Assembly: GCF_029689925.1 (NCBI RefSeq)
Contig: NZ_CP121445.1
Span: 4,882,501-4,946,500 of the forward strand
DNA: 64,000 nucleotides
Direction: 5' to 3'
Origin: Anaerocolumna sp. AGMB13025
GTDB lineage: Bacteria; Bacillota; Clostridia; Lachnospirales; Lachnospiraceae
Numbering within the stretch: the stretch's first letter is position 1; every line of letters begins with the position of its first letter. Shown one piece after another: positions 54,545 to 63,908 of the stretch. The translations under genes and the position numbers were made by a program. Under the pieces are notes generated by a model that saw only the letters and a list, made by a program, of their open reading frames with translations, was not told where the DNA came from and ran no database searches.

Positions 54545-55627
54545 TTATAAGAAACAGGGAGTCTTTTCAATTCCAATTCCCGGAGTTTCATTCATATAAA
54601 TCATATTTTCCGCATATACCGGTCCACCTGTAAAAGGGTCTGTTTTACACAGAGACGGACCGTCTAAATCTGCTCTTGTAATTATTCCCTTAGCCGCTGC
54701 CAGATGAGCCGCCGCACTGACGGATAGCTTACCTTCAAGCATGCATCCAATCATGCACTCTACCCCGTAGATTTCAGCAATATCACAAATCTTTAAGGCA
54801 TTATAAATGCCACCGGTTTTCATAAGCTTAATATTAATCAGATCCGCAGCTCCGTTTTGGATAAGCGTAATGGCATCTTCTGCTGAGAATACACTTTCGT
54901 CTGCCAGAATAGGGGTTGCCACCTGACTGGTCACAAACTGCATGCCTTTAAAATCATGTGCCGGTACCGGTTGTTCTACCAGTTCGATATCAAGTCCCTT
55001 ATCCTCCATAGCACGGATAATCTGTACCGATTGTTTGGCCGTCCAGCCCTGATTGGCATCCACTCTGATTTTAATATCAGGACCAATCGCTTTACGGATT
55101 TCTGTAATACGTTCCAAGTCTTTTATGCCTTCTTTGCCGACCTTTATTTTTAATATCCGATAGCCTCCTTTTACTGCATCCAGACTATCGGCTACCATTT
55201 CCGGTATGGAATTGACACTGATTGTAAGATCAGTCTCCACCTGATTCGTATTGCCTCCCAGCATTTTATAAAGAGGTGTGTTATGCTGTTTGGCATACAA
55301 GTCGTAAATAGCCATATCAACCGCGGCTTTGGCAGAGGTATTCTTAACCATGCAGGAATTTAGCTTGCGGAAAATACCATCCAGATTATCTAGTTCCATA
55401 CCCATTAAAGCAGGGGTTATAAAATCTTTTACGGCCGTTATAATAGAACCTTTGGTATCACCGGTTATTACTGCAGTAGGAGGTGCCTCCCCAAATCCTG
55501 TGAGTCCCGTCTCCGTTTCGACCTTAATAATTATATCCTCCACATTATTAACTGTCCTTAGAGCTGTTTTAAATGGTCTGGCCAAAGGTATGAAGATTTC
55601 TCCGACTTCAATATTTTTTATAATCAT
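54545..55627 (-). CDS. L-Ala-D/L-Glu dipeptide epimerase (enolase superfamily)
   Basis: 360 aa. Muconate-lactonizing subgroup motifs: K-x-K in ILKIKVGKEG (general base), D in RVDANQGW, E in ELVEQPVPAH, D in ILADESVFSA and K in INIKLMKTGG. The C-terminal ADLDGPSLCKTDPFTGGPVY fits the dipeptide epimerase YkfB/YcjG branch. It turns L-Ala-D-Glu into L-Ala-L-Glu, which ordinary peptidases can cut. Cytoplasmic, in the same direction as the Opp genes. Confidence 0.87.
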   Translation of the reverse strand: MIIKNIEVGEIFIPLARPFKTALRTVNNVEDIIIKVETETGLTGFGEAPPTAVITGDTKGSIITAVKDFITPALMGMELDNLDGIFRKLNSCMVKNTSAKAAVDMAIYDLYAKQHNTPLYKMLGGNTNQVETDLTISVNSIPEMVADSLDAVKGGYRILKIKVGKEGIKDLERITEIRKAIGPDIKIRVDANQGWTAKQSVQIIRAMEDKGLDIELVEQPVPAHDFKGMQFVTSQVATPILADESVFSAEDAITLIQNGAADLINIKLMKTGGIYNALKICDIAEIYGVECMIGCMLEGKLSVSAAAHLAAAKGIITRADLDGPSLCKTDPFTGGPVYAENMIYMNETPGIGIEKTPCFL

Positions 55628-55721
55628 AATTTAAACTCCAGTCTGCCAATCTGCTGTTTTATAAAAGATCAAATCCTGTATATCCTTGCTGTTTATTCAC
55701 TCATACTAGCTCCCATTGCAT

Positions 55722-55787
55722 GCCGCATCTGCTCGCAGATGTGGCACTGCCTCAAATCAGGGTGTGAAATGTCTTTTGATTTCACAC
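55722..55787 (-). terminator. Two consecutive hairpins after hydrolase 3
   Basis: GCCGCATCTGC-TC-GCAGATGTGGC (55722-55745) and GTGTGAAAT / ATTTCACAC (55762-55787). No long T-run follows either, so they may attenuate rather than terminate between hydrolase 3 and the epimerase. Confidence 0.5.
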
Positions 55788-55852
55788 TAAATCCATTTAT
55801 TGGTCAGGAAAGAATCCTACTATTACTTCATATTATGTACAAGCTTCTGTTC

Positions 55853-56614
55853 TTATGACTGTAACTGTACCAGAGAGGCGGTGATATCCTGCATCAACCG
55901 TTCAAAGGCAGGAACCTCTACCTGATTGCCACAGAAACAGACCACAAAAGGCTGAGGTGCATATACGATTCCTACATCATGAGTAATACCGTCATCCTCG
56001 CCGGTCTTATGGGCCACTTCCATTTTGCCATGAATATGAAACGGTATTTTTCCATTTAATCTTTGGTTTTTTAAAATTCGGAGCATTTCCAAAGAGGACT
56101 CCGGAGAAATCAATTCACCGAAATACATCTTTTCAAACAAAGAACCTATATCATAGGCAGATATATAATTTTGGACCCCCAGGGCCGATTGTTTTGAATC
56201 AAATAATAAACGATTTATTTTTGTATTTTTAAGGCCAAGTTTTCCCAGTGTGGAATTGATCTGTTCCATTCCCAGATATTTAATCAACAGATTCGTTGCG
56301 GTATTATCGCTTAATATAATCATTAAAGTGTATAGATCCTCAAAGGTTACCATAAGTCCATCATGCATATACGATAAGGCACCGCAGGAGGGTAGTTTAT
56401 CTTCCTTTTTGATTGATATCATACCGTTTTTATCCAGAGTCCCGACTTCTATTCTGGAAAATGCTTCTACTAAAACCGGGATTTTTATCACGCTTGCTGC
56501 CTCTAACGGAATATTTTGCCGAAACCCTAAGGTCTCTCCTGTTATCAGGTTTTTGTAATAAAAACTGACTTCTCCTTCAAATGATTTTAATTGTTCTAAA
56601 ATAGTTTCCTTCAC
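55853..56614 (-). CDS. Cytoplasmic class A beta-lactamase-fold serine hydrolase 3
   Basis: 253 aa from a GTG start; GAGGT lies at good distance, whereas the upstream ATG at 56632 has none. Motifs: S-x2-K in EAASVIKIPVL (~43), SDN in ILSDNTATN (~103) and KTG in AHKTGEDD (~205). No signal peptide. First gene of the peptide catabolism cluster, behind a leader hairpin. Same family as hydrolases 1 and 2; likely substrate as discussed for them. Confidence 0.8.
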   Translation of the reverse strand: MKETILEQLKSFEGEVSFYYKNLITGETLGFRQNIPLEAASVIKIPVLVEAFSRIEVGTLDKNGMISIKKEDKLPSCGALSYMHDGLMVTFEDLYTLMIILSDNTATNLLIKYLGMEQINSTLGKLGLKNTKINRLLFDSKQSALGVQNYISAYDIGSLFEKMYFGELISPESSLEMLRILKNQRLNGKIPFHIHGKMEVAHKTGEDDGITHDVGIVYAPQPFVVCFCGNQVEVPAFERLMQDITASLVQLQS

Positions 56615-56665
56615 GGGTATTACCTCTTTCATCTTATATAATACATTGCCGGTTTATATAAAAAT

Positions 56666-56689
56666 GGGAGTAATCCCATGACTACTCCC
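56666..56689 (-). terminator. Leader hairpin before hydrolase 3
   Basis: Minus strand GGGAGTAGTCATGGGATTAC and TCCC, then ATTTTTATATAAA. It stands between the probable promoter region and the gene, as in an attenuator. No upstream minus-strand gene is there to terminate. Confidence 0.5.
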
Positions 56690-56789
56690 TCGTTTATTAT
56701 AGTTACTTATTATAGTAAATACCATCTTTTATGTCAATACTTTTTTGAGACTCAGCGAACGATCGCACCTGGCTTTCTGCGTTACTCCA

Positions 56790-56843
56790 ATGATATGCAG
56801 TTATTTCCCAATGCAGATGATATGCAATTATTTCCCAATGCAG
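56790..56843 (+). repeat. Two tandem 27-bp repeats before a promoter
   Basis: ATGATATGCAGTTATTTCCC-AATGCAG is followed directly by ATGATATGCAATTATTTCCC-AATGCAG (one difference). The second ends at the -35 box of the HD hydrolase promoter, the place of activator binding sites. Confidence 0.8.
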
Positions 56844-56872
56844 TTGACAATATTGTAAGAAGGATATATGAT
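56844..56872 (+). promoter_or_regulatory. Sigma-A promoter of HD hydrolase
   Basis: TTGACA (56844-56849), a 17-nt spacer and TATGAT (56867-56872). Near-perfect consensus, about 58 nt before the start codon. Confidence 0.8.
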
Positions 56873-56929
56873 ATGGAACAAAACATAGCAAGTTTTTGAT
56901 AAAACAAAAGCATAGTAAGGAGGAATCAC

Positions 56930-57496
56930 ATGAGTTATGTCCCAACTGTTGAAGAAGCTTATGAGTTATTAAAAAGGTTCAATAAGGAGGAGTTCCACCT
57001 AAAACATGGGAAAATCGTCTCCGGAGTTATGGGTTATTTTGCCAGGGAGTATGATAATACCAAAATAGACTACTGGAGAGTCGTTGGTATGCTCCATGAT
57101 CTGGATTTTGAACTTTATCCTGAGGAACATTGTATCAAAGGACAGGCATTAATGAAAGAATTGGATTTGGAGGAAGGTATTATAAGAGCAACCGCAAGTC
57201 ACGGTTATGGAATCACCGTGAATATCAAACCAGAATTATTTATGGAAAAGATCCTCTATGCTGTTGATGAATTAACAGGTTTAATTGGTGCGGTGGCTAT
57301 TATGCGTCCTTCTAAAAGTGTATCAGATCTTGAGGTTAAATCCGTCATGAAAAAATATAAAACTACTAATTTTGCCGCCGGATGTTCCAGAGAAGTAATC
57401 AATAATGGTGCCGATATGTTAGGCTGGGATATTAAGGAACTAATTGACAAAACAATACAAGCTATGAGAAGTCTGCTTCCAGAGATGGAAATATAA
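56930..57496 (+). CDS. HD-domain hydrolase
   Basis: 188 aa. Metal-binding motifs: HGKIVSGVM, GMLHDLDFELYPEEH (HD), ATASHGYG and ILYAVDELTGLI (D). This is the pattern of small HD hydrolases (tRNA nucleotidyltransferase/phosphohydrolase-related). AAGGAGG is 6 nt before the ATG. It is driven by a strong promoter with twin repeats. The substrate is unknown. Confidence 0.82.
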   Translation: MSYVPTVEEAYELLKRFNKEEFHLKHGKIVSGVMGYFAREYDNTKIDYWRVVGMLHDLDFELYPEEHCIKGQALMKELDLEEGIIRATASHGYGITVNIKPELFMEKILYAVDELTGLIGAVAIMRPSKSVSDLEVKSVMKKYKTTNFAAGCSREVINNGADMLGWDIKELIDKTIQAMRSLLPEMEI

Positions 57497-57510
57497 TATT
57501 GAAATTTTAT

Positions 57511-57603
57511 GGGACTGCCGTAAATTTATGAATGATAGTACCTGGCTATTATCGACTTCTTCTCCCTCAGGTAATTCTCATTCATTAATTTTTTGACAGT
57601 CCC
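57511..57603. terminator. 93-nt imperfect palindrome, bidirectional terminator
   Basis: GGGACTG/CAGTCCC at the ends and ATGAATGA/TCATTCAT inside. It separates the HD hydrolase (+) from the convergent 57.6-kb gene (-). Confidence 0.6.
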
Positions 57604-57613
57604 CACTTATCTT

Positions 57614-57958
57614 TTACTTAATTGGATCATAACCAATGACAGTCCAGATTCCAGTAGAATCCTGCCTTATCAGCCGTTTTAAGTAAACACGGCTTACTAT
57701 GGTTTTATCATCTTTTATTTCCGCTATAGCTATTTCTCCGTTGTTCTTTATTAAAATGATATCCTCATAAGCAATCGGATAATCGCCCTCAATTCCTTCT
57801 GGCGAAATTAATAAACTGGCAAATACCTGCGTTACAAAGATTGGGTCCAGCTTCCAGGGCGAATGACCGGCATCAACGCTTTTCTGCTCATTTTTTTCTG
57901 CTTCCCAATTTACAGGAATTTCGACTTGAGGAATTCTGCCTCCGGTTTCCTTTCTCAT
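57614..57958 (-). CDS. Hypothetical protein, 114 aa
   Basis: MRKETGGRIPQVEIPVNWEA...; GGAGGG upstream fixes the start. It has no signal peptide or TM helix. It is beta-rich, with IIIK-like strands and a C-terminal VYLKRLIRQDSTGIWTVIGY that resembles the closing strands of the small NTF2/NEAT-like domains seen in lipoproteins. No function can be assigned. Convergent with the HD hydrolase and 180 bp from the M23 gene end. Confidence 0.55.
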   Translation of the reverse strand: MRKETGGRIPQVEIPVNWEAEKNEQKSVDAGHSPWKLDPIFVTQVFASLLISPEGIEGDYPIAYEDIILIKNNGEIAIAEIKDDKTIVSRVYLKRLIRQDSTGIWTVIGYDPIK

Positions 57959-58149
57959 CTGCTTACCCTCCATCTTATTTTGATACTTATCAGTAGACCT
58001 ATATTAATGTCACTTTTACTTTTTAACAATTGTTATATTTCTCCTGTATATATCTTGACTACCTTATTATGTTTAGCCAGGGATTATTAAGGTTACTTGT
58101 TTCAATACTCCGGCCGATTGATGTCTTGGTTATTTCCGGCATTCTTATT

Positions 58150-59436
58150 TTAGTCCTGGATTTTATTTTTATCTTGGTTATTATTATTTTGGTTATTTTT
58201 ATCTTGGTTATTTTCATTTTGGTTATTATTATCTTGGTTACTATTATCTTGGTTACTATTTGAGTTATTACTATTTGGGTTATTACTTTCTTGGTTGTTT
58301 CCCTTCTCGCCGCCTGATTCTCCGCCCTGAGGTGTTTCATCAGTATTATGCTTTGGAATGTTATTTAGATTTTTATCTTTATTCTGGAGATACAACTCCA
58401 CAGAAGGGTCCTTTATTTCGTAGATACGTCCCCATTCCTTTGTCTCTGCATTCTTAACCGTCTCCGAGCGGTTCTGGTATAAGAATCTGATAATGTCGTA
58501 ACAGTCAATCCAGATTTCATTTACTCCCTCTTTCTGGGATTCATCAAATATAAGCTGCATACCAAAATGTAAATGAGGTGTGTCAATGTTATTGACATTT
58601 TCATTGGCACTATAACCAGTCCTGCCAAGATACCCGATCACATCTCCGGCCTGTACGATGCTGCCTTCTGCAAGAGATTTATTATAAGGGAAATTTTTTC
58701 TCAAATGAGCATAGTAATAATACCGTTTTCCGTCAAAACTCCTGATTCCAATCCGCCAGCCCCCATACTGGTTCCATCCCAGGGCTTCCACGTAACCCGA
58801 TTCCACAGCTACCACCGGTGTTCCCACCTGCCCCATCATGTCATGCCCCAGATGTCTTCTCTTATATCCGTAACTCCTGGATACACCAAAATCATCATAA
58901 TCACTATAAGGGAAAAACTTTGCAATAGGCAGAAAAGCCTTAAGCCCATACTTTTTAACCCAAACTTTTTCCTCAGGATTCTCTTCACTTGGTACCTGAA
59001 TCTCATATTCCCCAACAAATCCACCAAGTACCGCACTGTAAGCCTGATAGTAGTAATTATAATATTTTAACCCCTCCGTAAGGGAACTCATTGTCGCTTC
59101 CTTACTATCTAGCTTACGTACCAGTTCATTTATGTCCTTCTCCTTATACCTGGAAAAATCCCCTCCATACCTGGTCCCAAGATAAGCCAAAAGTTCAATC
59201 CAGTTTAATTTCACTTCTTTTGTCTGTGATGCAACATCATATTCATATGCCTTCCCCATTGCAGAGGAGCAAACATCAAAATCCACCCATTTTATGTAAT
59301 TCGCTGTATCCGAATTAGGGAAAAATGCGTCTATGATTTTTTCTTTATAATTTCCATAAATGAAATAAGAACCTAACAGAAATAATAATATCAGTTCACT
59401 CAATACTGCGTATTTTAAATTGACCCTTTTTAACAT
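58150..59436 (-). CDS. M23 peptidase with asparagine-rich tail
   Basis: 428 aa; GAGGGTATTC precedes the ATG at 59436. One N-terminal helix (AVLSELILLFLLGSYFIYGN) anchors it outside. The M23 metal sites are complete: RRHLGHDMMG (H-x3-D) and HLHFG. Ahead of them, YDVASQTKEVKLNWIELLAY is a lysozyme-like/regulatory helical part. The last ~60 residues are N/Q/K/D-rich repeats (QDNSNQDNNNQNENNQDKNN), encoded by an ATT/TTG-rich DNA repeat (58165-58290). It likely cuts murein cross-bridges. Tail length may vary between strains. Confidence 0.85.
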   Translation of the reverse strand: MLKRVNLKYAVLSELILLFLLGSYFIYGNYKEKIIDAFFPNSDTANYIKWVDFDVCSSAMGKAYEYDVASQTKEVKLNWIELLAYLGTRYGGDFSRYKEKDINELVRKLDSKEATMSSLTEGLKYYNYYYQAYSAVLGGFVGEYEIQVPSEENPEEKVWVKKYGLKAFLPIAKFFPYSDYDDFGVSRSYGYKRRHLGHDMMGQVGTPVVAVESGYVEALGWNQYGGWRIGIRSFDGKRYYYYAHLRKNFPYNKSLAEGSIVQAGDVIGYLGRTGYSANENVNNIDTPHLHFGMQLIFDESQKEGVNEIWIDCYDIIRFLYQNRSETVKNAETKEWGRIYEIKDPSVELYLQNKDKNLNNIPKHNTDETPQGGESGGEKGNNQESNNPNSNNSNSNQDNSNQDNNNQNENNQDKNNQNNNNQDKNKIQD

Positions 59437-59534
59437 GAATACCCTCACTTACAAACTATGGTATAATATTATGTTTTAATGTATTTTCCTAGTACATATA
59501 ATTGTGGGGACTTGTATTGGGAATTTGTATTGGG

Positions 59535-59816
59535 AACTTGATAAAATCAGCTTTTATGGTTGTGATGAAAGTATTGCTTGTAATCTCGTTCAGAAGCTTA
59601 GTATTCTGAGTCTGAATTCACTAATGACTTTTTTCTGCGGTAAAGCAGAGTGAAAAGGCACAAACTCCGAGCAAAGCTCGTCAAACAGTGTGCCTTTTCA
59701 CTCTAAACCGCATAAAAATGTCATAAGTGAATTTTCAGACTCATAATAAAGCGCTTCTGAATGAGATTACAAGCAATACTTTCAAATTTAGGTTTTGAAG
59801 CTGATTTTATCAAGTT
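59535..59816. repeat. Giant palindrome A, 282 nt
   Basis: Ends AACTTGATAAAATCAGCTT (59535-59553) and its exact complement (59798-59816). Inner exact pairs: 59567-59587/59763-59783 (21 bp), 59589-59597/59753-59761, 59607-59616/59734-59743, 59647-59662/59689-59704 (16 bp), and a tip CGAGC-AAA-GCTCG. A transcript would fold into one ~140-bp rod. No coding frame. Confidence 0.9.
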
Positions 59817-59944
59817 CAATTTACTCTTTCATATTTTTAGAATTATAAGAATTATTAGTTTTGTTAGTTTTATTTATTGTTTTAAATCACCAAAGATGCA
59901 AAGTACTTTCACCACCAATATCAGCTTTGCCTAACAAACTTCCG

Positions 59945-60198
59945 GAACACTAGGAGGGGGAGTGGTTTCTTTTGTATTTATTAGAAAGAACCACCCTTGT
60001 TCTTATGTTTTTGCATTTACGCCAATCACTGAATAACAGGCTGTTTGAGCCATGAGCCCATAACTAACTGCTGAAACAACCTGCAAACCACATGGCGAGT
60101 TCCTGTTTTTCAGTGATGTCCTAAGTAAATGCAAAAACATTAGAACAACGTGGTTCTTTCTCTAAATACAAAAGAAACCACTCCCCCTCCTAGTGTTC
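59945..60198. repeat. Giant palindrome B, 254 nt
   Basis: A 36-bp perfect terminal pair (59945-59980/60163-60198), then 59983-59994/60150-60161 (12 bp) and 60005-60020/60125-60140 (16 bp), with shorter pairs to the centre. It is unlike palindrome A in sequence. Between A and B (59817-59944) and after B to 60388 no gene is seen. Confidence 0.9.
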
Positions 60199-60388
60199 TC
60201 AATACCTCAAAAGCAAAGCGTCCCCCCCAAGCTCTATCCCTTAACTCTTCGACAAACCCAAAAACAACCTTTCTATTCTGGGAAAATATGCTATAATAGA
60301 ATTATAGGAAATAAATCGGAGGCATAAATAAATAGAAGGGATATAAAAAAGCTTCCATAAAAAACATATCCCTGAGAAAGAGGTTAAC

Positions 60389-62143
60389 ATGAATACAGAA
60401 TGGTCACTGGACATACTTTATAAGAGCTATCAGGATGAAGCCTTTCAAACTGACTTAAAGAAAATCAATGAAATAATACAGACAATAAAAGGGTATACGG
60501 CTAAGCTGGACGAGTACGACGAAGAGACTGCAATACCTGCTCTCATTACCTATCTTGAGGAATATAATGTACTAATTGCTAAATTGAGTTCCTATGTTTT
60601 GTTACGTCAGTCAACCAATACTACCGACAGTGAAACAACCGCCCTACTTGGCAAAATTGAAGAACTGGAAAGTAAATTATCAAAAGAGATGGCTATAATT
60701 AAGAAGTATTTTGCAAAAGCGGATAAACTGGACCAACTTCTTGAGACAAATGAAAAGCTAAAAGGTTACAGATATTTCTTTGAAGAAATCAAAAAAGATG
60801 CAGATTATGCTTTAAGCGATGAAGTAGAAGAAGTTATAGCAAAACTGAATCTGTCTGCCGGTTCCGGCTGGTCAATGATGCAGCAGTACCTAACCTCCAC
60901 CCTTAAAGTAGATTATAACGGCGAAAAAACCACCCTCTCCGGCATCCGTAATTTAGCTTACAGTACTGATTCCGACGTGAGGAAACGTGCATATGAAGCA
61001 GAACTGGCTTCTTACGATAAAATCAAGGATGCCGTTGCTTTTTCCTTAAACAATTTAAAATCCCAGGTAAATACCATAGTAGAATTAAGAGGTCATAAAT
61101 CTGCCCTGTCAATGACCCTGATCCAGTCCAAAATGAAGCAGGAAACCCTGGACGCTATGTTTACGGCAATTGATGAATATTTACCCAAATTCCATGCTTA
61201 TCTTAGAAGAAAAGCCGAACTCCTTGGTCATAAAAACGGACTCCCCTGGTATGATCTGTTTGCACCAATGGGTGAAACCAGCAGAACCTTTACCACCGAG
61301 GAAGCAAAAACATATCTGGTAAAGCACTTTCGCGGTTTTGCTGATGACTTGGCAGATATGATTGAAGAAGCTTTTGACATGGAATGGATTGACTTCTATC
61401 CACATCCCGGTAAAGTAGGCGGTGCCTTCTGCGATAATCTTCCCTATGTAAAAGAAAGCCGTATATTAACCAATTTCGATGGTACCCTAAGCGATGTGGT
61501 TACTCTGGCACATGAATTAGGACATGCTTATCATGGTCTTAACATTCAGGAACATCAACCCTTAAACTGGGATTATTCTATGCCGGTAGCAGAGACTGCC
61601 TCTACCTTTAATGAAACAGTAATTATGAATGCTGCCATTAAAGAATCCGACGGCCAGGAAAAATTAGCACTGTTAGAAAGCCAGCTGCAGGATGTTACCC
61701 AGATTATCTGTGATATCTATTCCAGGTTTTTGTTTGAGAGTGCAGTATTTGAAAAGCGAAAAGATTCCTTTTTATTTGCTTCGGATTTGGAACAGATTAT
61801 GTTAGATACCCAGAAACAGGCTTATGGAGATGGACTTGATCACTCTCAGCTTCATCCCTTTATGTGGGTTTGCAAAAGTCACTATTACCGCGATTCCCTG
61901 AATTTTTATAATTTCCCCTATGCCTTCGGCGGTTTATTTGCAAGAGGCTTATATGCCCAGTATCAGTCGGAGGGGGCAGCTTTTGTACCTAAATACCGCG
62001 CACTTTTAAAGGCTACGACCGTCTGCTCCGTAGAAGATGTCGCTTTAATGGCAAAGATTGATCTGACCACCCCTGAGTTCTGGAGACAAAGCCTTAAGAC
62101 CGTATCCGATTCCATTGATTTGTTCTTAGAATTAACAAAATAA
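60389..62143 (+). CDS. pepF: Oligoendopeptidase F (M3 family)
   Basis: 584 aa. The zinc site H-E-x2-H is in TLAHELGHAYHGL (~residue 375), with the third ligand E in AETASTFNE. The N-terminal helical half (NTEWSLDILYKSYQDEAFQT, DEVEEVIAKLNLSAGSGWSM) is the usual channel-forming part. It cuts oligopeptides of ~6-18 residues in the cytoplasm. AAGAGG is 8 nt before ATG. It may complement the Opp-linked peptidases, although its promoter region holds the giant palindromes. Confidence 0.92.
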   Translation: MNTEWSLDILYKSYQDEAFQTDLKKINEIIQTIKGYTAKLDEYDEETAIPALITYLEEYNVLIAKLSSYVLLRQSTNTTDSETTALLGKIEELESKLSKEMAIIKKYFAKADKLDQLLETNEKLKGYRYFFEEIKKDADYALSDEVEEVIAKLNLSAGSGWSMMQQYLTSTLKVDYNGEKTTLSGIRNLAYSTDSDVRKRAYEAELASYDKIKDAVAFSLNNLKSQVNTIVELRGHKSALSMTLIQSKMKQETLDAMFTAIDEYLPKFHAYLRRKAELLGHKNGLPWYDLFAPMGETSRTFTTEEAKTYLVKHFRGFADDLADMIEEAFDMEWIDFYPHPGKVGGAFCDNLPYVKESRILTNFDGTLSDVVTLAHELGHAYHGLNIQEHQPLNWDYSMPVAETASTFNETVIMNAAIKESDGQEKLALLESQLQDVTQIICDIYSRFLFESAVFEKRKDSFLFASDLEQIMLDTQKQAYGDGLDHSQLHPFMWVCKSHYYRDSLNFYNFPYAFGGLFARGLYAQYQSEGAAFVPKYRALLKATTVCSVEDVALMAKIDLTTPEFWRQSLKTVSDSIDLFLELTK

Positions 62144-62270
62144 GGCTTACAGCTAATAATTTTCTTTCATTTAGAAAAGAATGAGAATAGTAAGAAATAA
62201 CCTAGTTGCATTTAACTGAGAAGAATATAACAAAGGAGAACAAAACTCAGGAGAATAAACTCAGGAGAAT

Positions 62271-62328
62271 AAAAAACACCGTTCAGTTTAGCAGAAGCCA
62301 GAGCTTCTATATACAAAACGGTGTTTTT
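62271..62328. terminator. Bidirectional terminator pepF / MATE
   Basis: AAAAACACCGTT / AACGGTGTTTTT with an inner AGAAGC/GCTTCT pair. A-run and T-run on both sides serve the convergent genes. Confidence 0.8.
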
Positions 62329-62360
62329 ATTAACGTATCGTTTGCTCTCTTTCCCTTTAG

Positions 62361-63689
62361 TTAATGAATAAGGGCATGAAGCTTCCATTTGCCGCTGATA
62401 AACCGTATAGTAAAACATATCATACGGAACAGCCAGTCAATGGTCATAGCAATCCAAACTCCCAGAACTCCTAACCCTATCACTTTCGCCAGAATATAGC
62501 TAAAGCCAATCCGCCAAACCCACATGGATATAATGGAAATAACCATAGTATATTTAACATCATTAGCCGCTCTTATAGCATTGGGCAGTGTAAAGGAACC
62601 CGGCCAGATAATGCTGCTGCATATGCTGTGATAGATAATTAACTGCAGAGCGAGTGAGGTGGTTTCCGGAGACAAATTATAGATACTCACAATAGGATAC
62701 CGAAATAAGATAACCACAATATTTAGAATAATCATAATGAGGTAAGTAAGTTTTAATAATTTCACAGCATATTTCTTAGCCTGATCATAATCACGGGCAC
62801 CTACGCACTGTCCGACTACTGTAATCATGGCAAGACCGATAGCGGAACCTGGAATAATTTCAAGTCCGGCAATGTTGTTAGCTACTGCGTTGGCAGTTAT
62901 CGCTACTGTACCAAAACTGGCGGTTAATCCCTGGACTAATATCTTGCCGATTTGAAAGATGCTGTTTTCCAGACCATTGGGGACTCCGATATGTAGGATC
63001 CGCTTTACCATTGGCAGATTAAACCCCAGCCGTAAGATTGTATCGATATGGATGGGGTTGTTTTTATTGCGAATCAGGAAAAGCATAATCATGGCCGCTG
63101 ATATTCTTGCCGTCAAAGCTGCTATGGAAACCCCCATGACCCCCATATGAAAAACCGATACCATAGTAGCACTTCCAACCATATTGATTATGTTCATTAT
63201 TAAAGATGCAAACATTGAAATCTTGGAATTACCCATAACCCTGAAAAGTGCGGCACAGGAATTATAAATTGCCAAAAAGGGAAAAGATAATGAAGTGAAG
63301 TAAAAGTATATCTTAGCATTCTTCATAACTTCTGCATCAATATTACCGTATATTAATTTTAATATATGATAATTGGCAATCAAGGAAATTGTCATAATAA
63401 ATAGAGCAATAATAGTCGATATCAACATTAACTGTCTGGCTGCCAGACAGGCATTCTCATTTTCCTTATGACCAAGGTATTGTGCCGCCACAACAGCTCC
63501 GCCTGTGGCCAGAGAAGAAAATATTGTAATTAATAGTATATTAAGGGTATCTACTAAAGATACTCCGGATACAGCTACCTCTCCTGCTTTTGCAACCATT
63601 ATGATATCAACCATTCCGACGGTAACAGCCAGTATCTGCTCGATGATAAGCGGGATAATTAATTTATATAGTTGTTTATTTGTGAACAT
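62361..63689 (-). CDS. MATE family efflux transporter
   Basis: 442 aa with 12 membrane helices in two repeats of six. Typical MATE elements: MVDIIMVAKAG.., SLATGGAVVAAQYLGHKENE.., IAGLEIIPGSAIGLAMITVV.. and GQCVGARDYDQAKKYAVKLL. It exports cationic compounds or drugs by Na+ or H+ exchange. The region 63690-64000 upstream is AT-rich and no gene is seen. Confidence 0.9.
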   Translation of the reverse strand: MFTNKQLYKLIIPLIIEQILAVTVGMVDIIMVAKAGEVAVSGVSLVDTLNILLITIFSSLATGGAVVAAQYLGHKENENACLAARQLMLISTIIALFIMTISLIANYHILKLIYGNIDAEVMKNAKIYFYFTSLSFPFLAIYNSCAALFRVMGNSKISMFASLIMNIINMVGSATMVSVFHMGVMGVSIAALTARISAAMIMLFLIRNKNNPIHIDTILRLGFNLPMVKRILHIGVPNGLENSIFQIGKILVQGLTASFGTVAITANAVANNIAGLEIIPGSAIGLAMITVVGQCVGARDYDQAKKYAVKLLKLTYLIMIILNIVVILFRYPIVSIYNLSPETTSLALQLIIYHSICSSIIWPGSFTLPNAIRAANDVKYTMVISIISMWVWRIGFSYILAKVIGLGVLGVWIAMTIDWLFRMICFTIRFISGKWKLHALIH

Positions 63690-63908
63690 GCTCTCTACTC
63701 CTTGGTTGTCCTTAGTTCCTGGATGACCTGTTTTATGTCTTGCTTAACCCATGGATTTTAAGTATATGTTTTGTATCATAACATAATGAATTTTTCAAGG
63801 CAATGTTTTATATTGTATAAATAATTTAATTTAATTTCTAAAAGTACATGAAAAATTTTCTCAAAATTTTTTCCCAAAATTTTTCTAGTATTTATTTCAA
63901 AAAAGTTA

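Noticed and set aside
56640..56700. T-box or other riboswitch before serine hydrolase 3
   Set aside because: Only one short hairpin with a weak T-run is seen; no T-box sequence or known aptamer core could be found.
58030..58340. Hydrophobic and K/I/T-rich frames on both strands
   Set aside because: They are alternate-frame readings of the repeat that encodes the N/Q-rich tail of the M23 peptidase.
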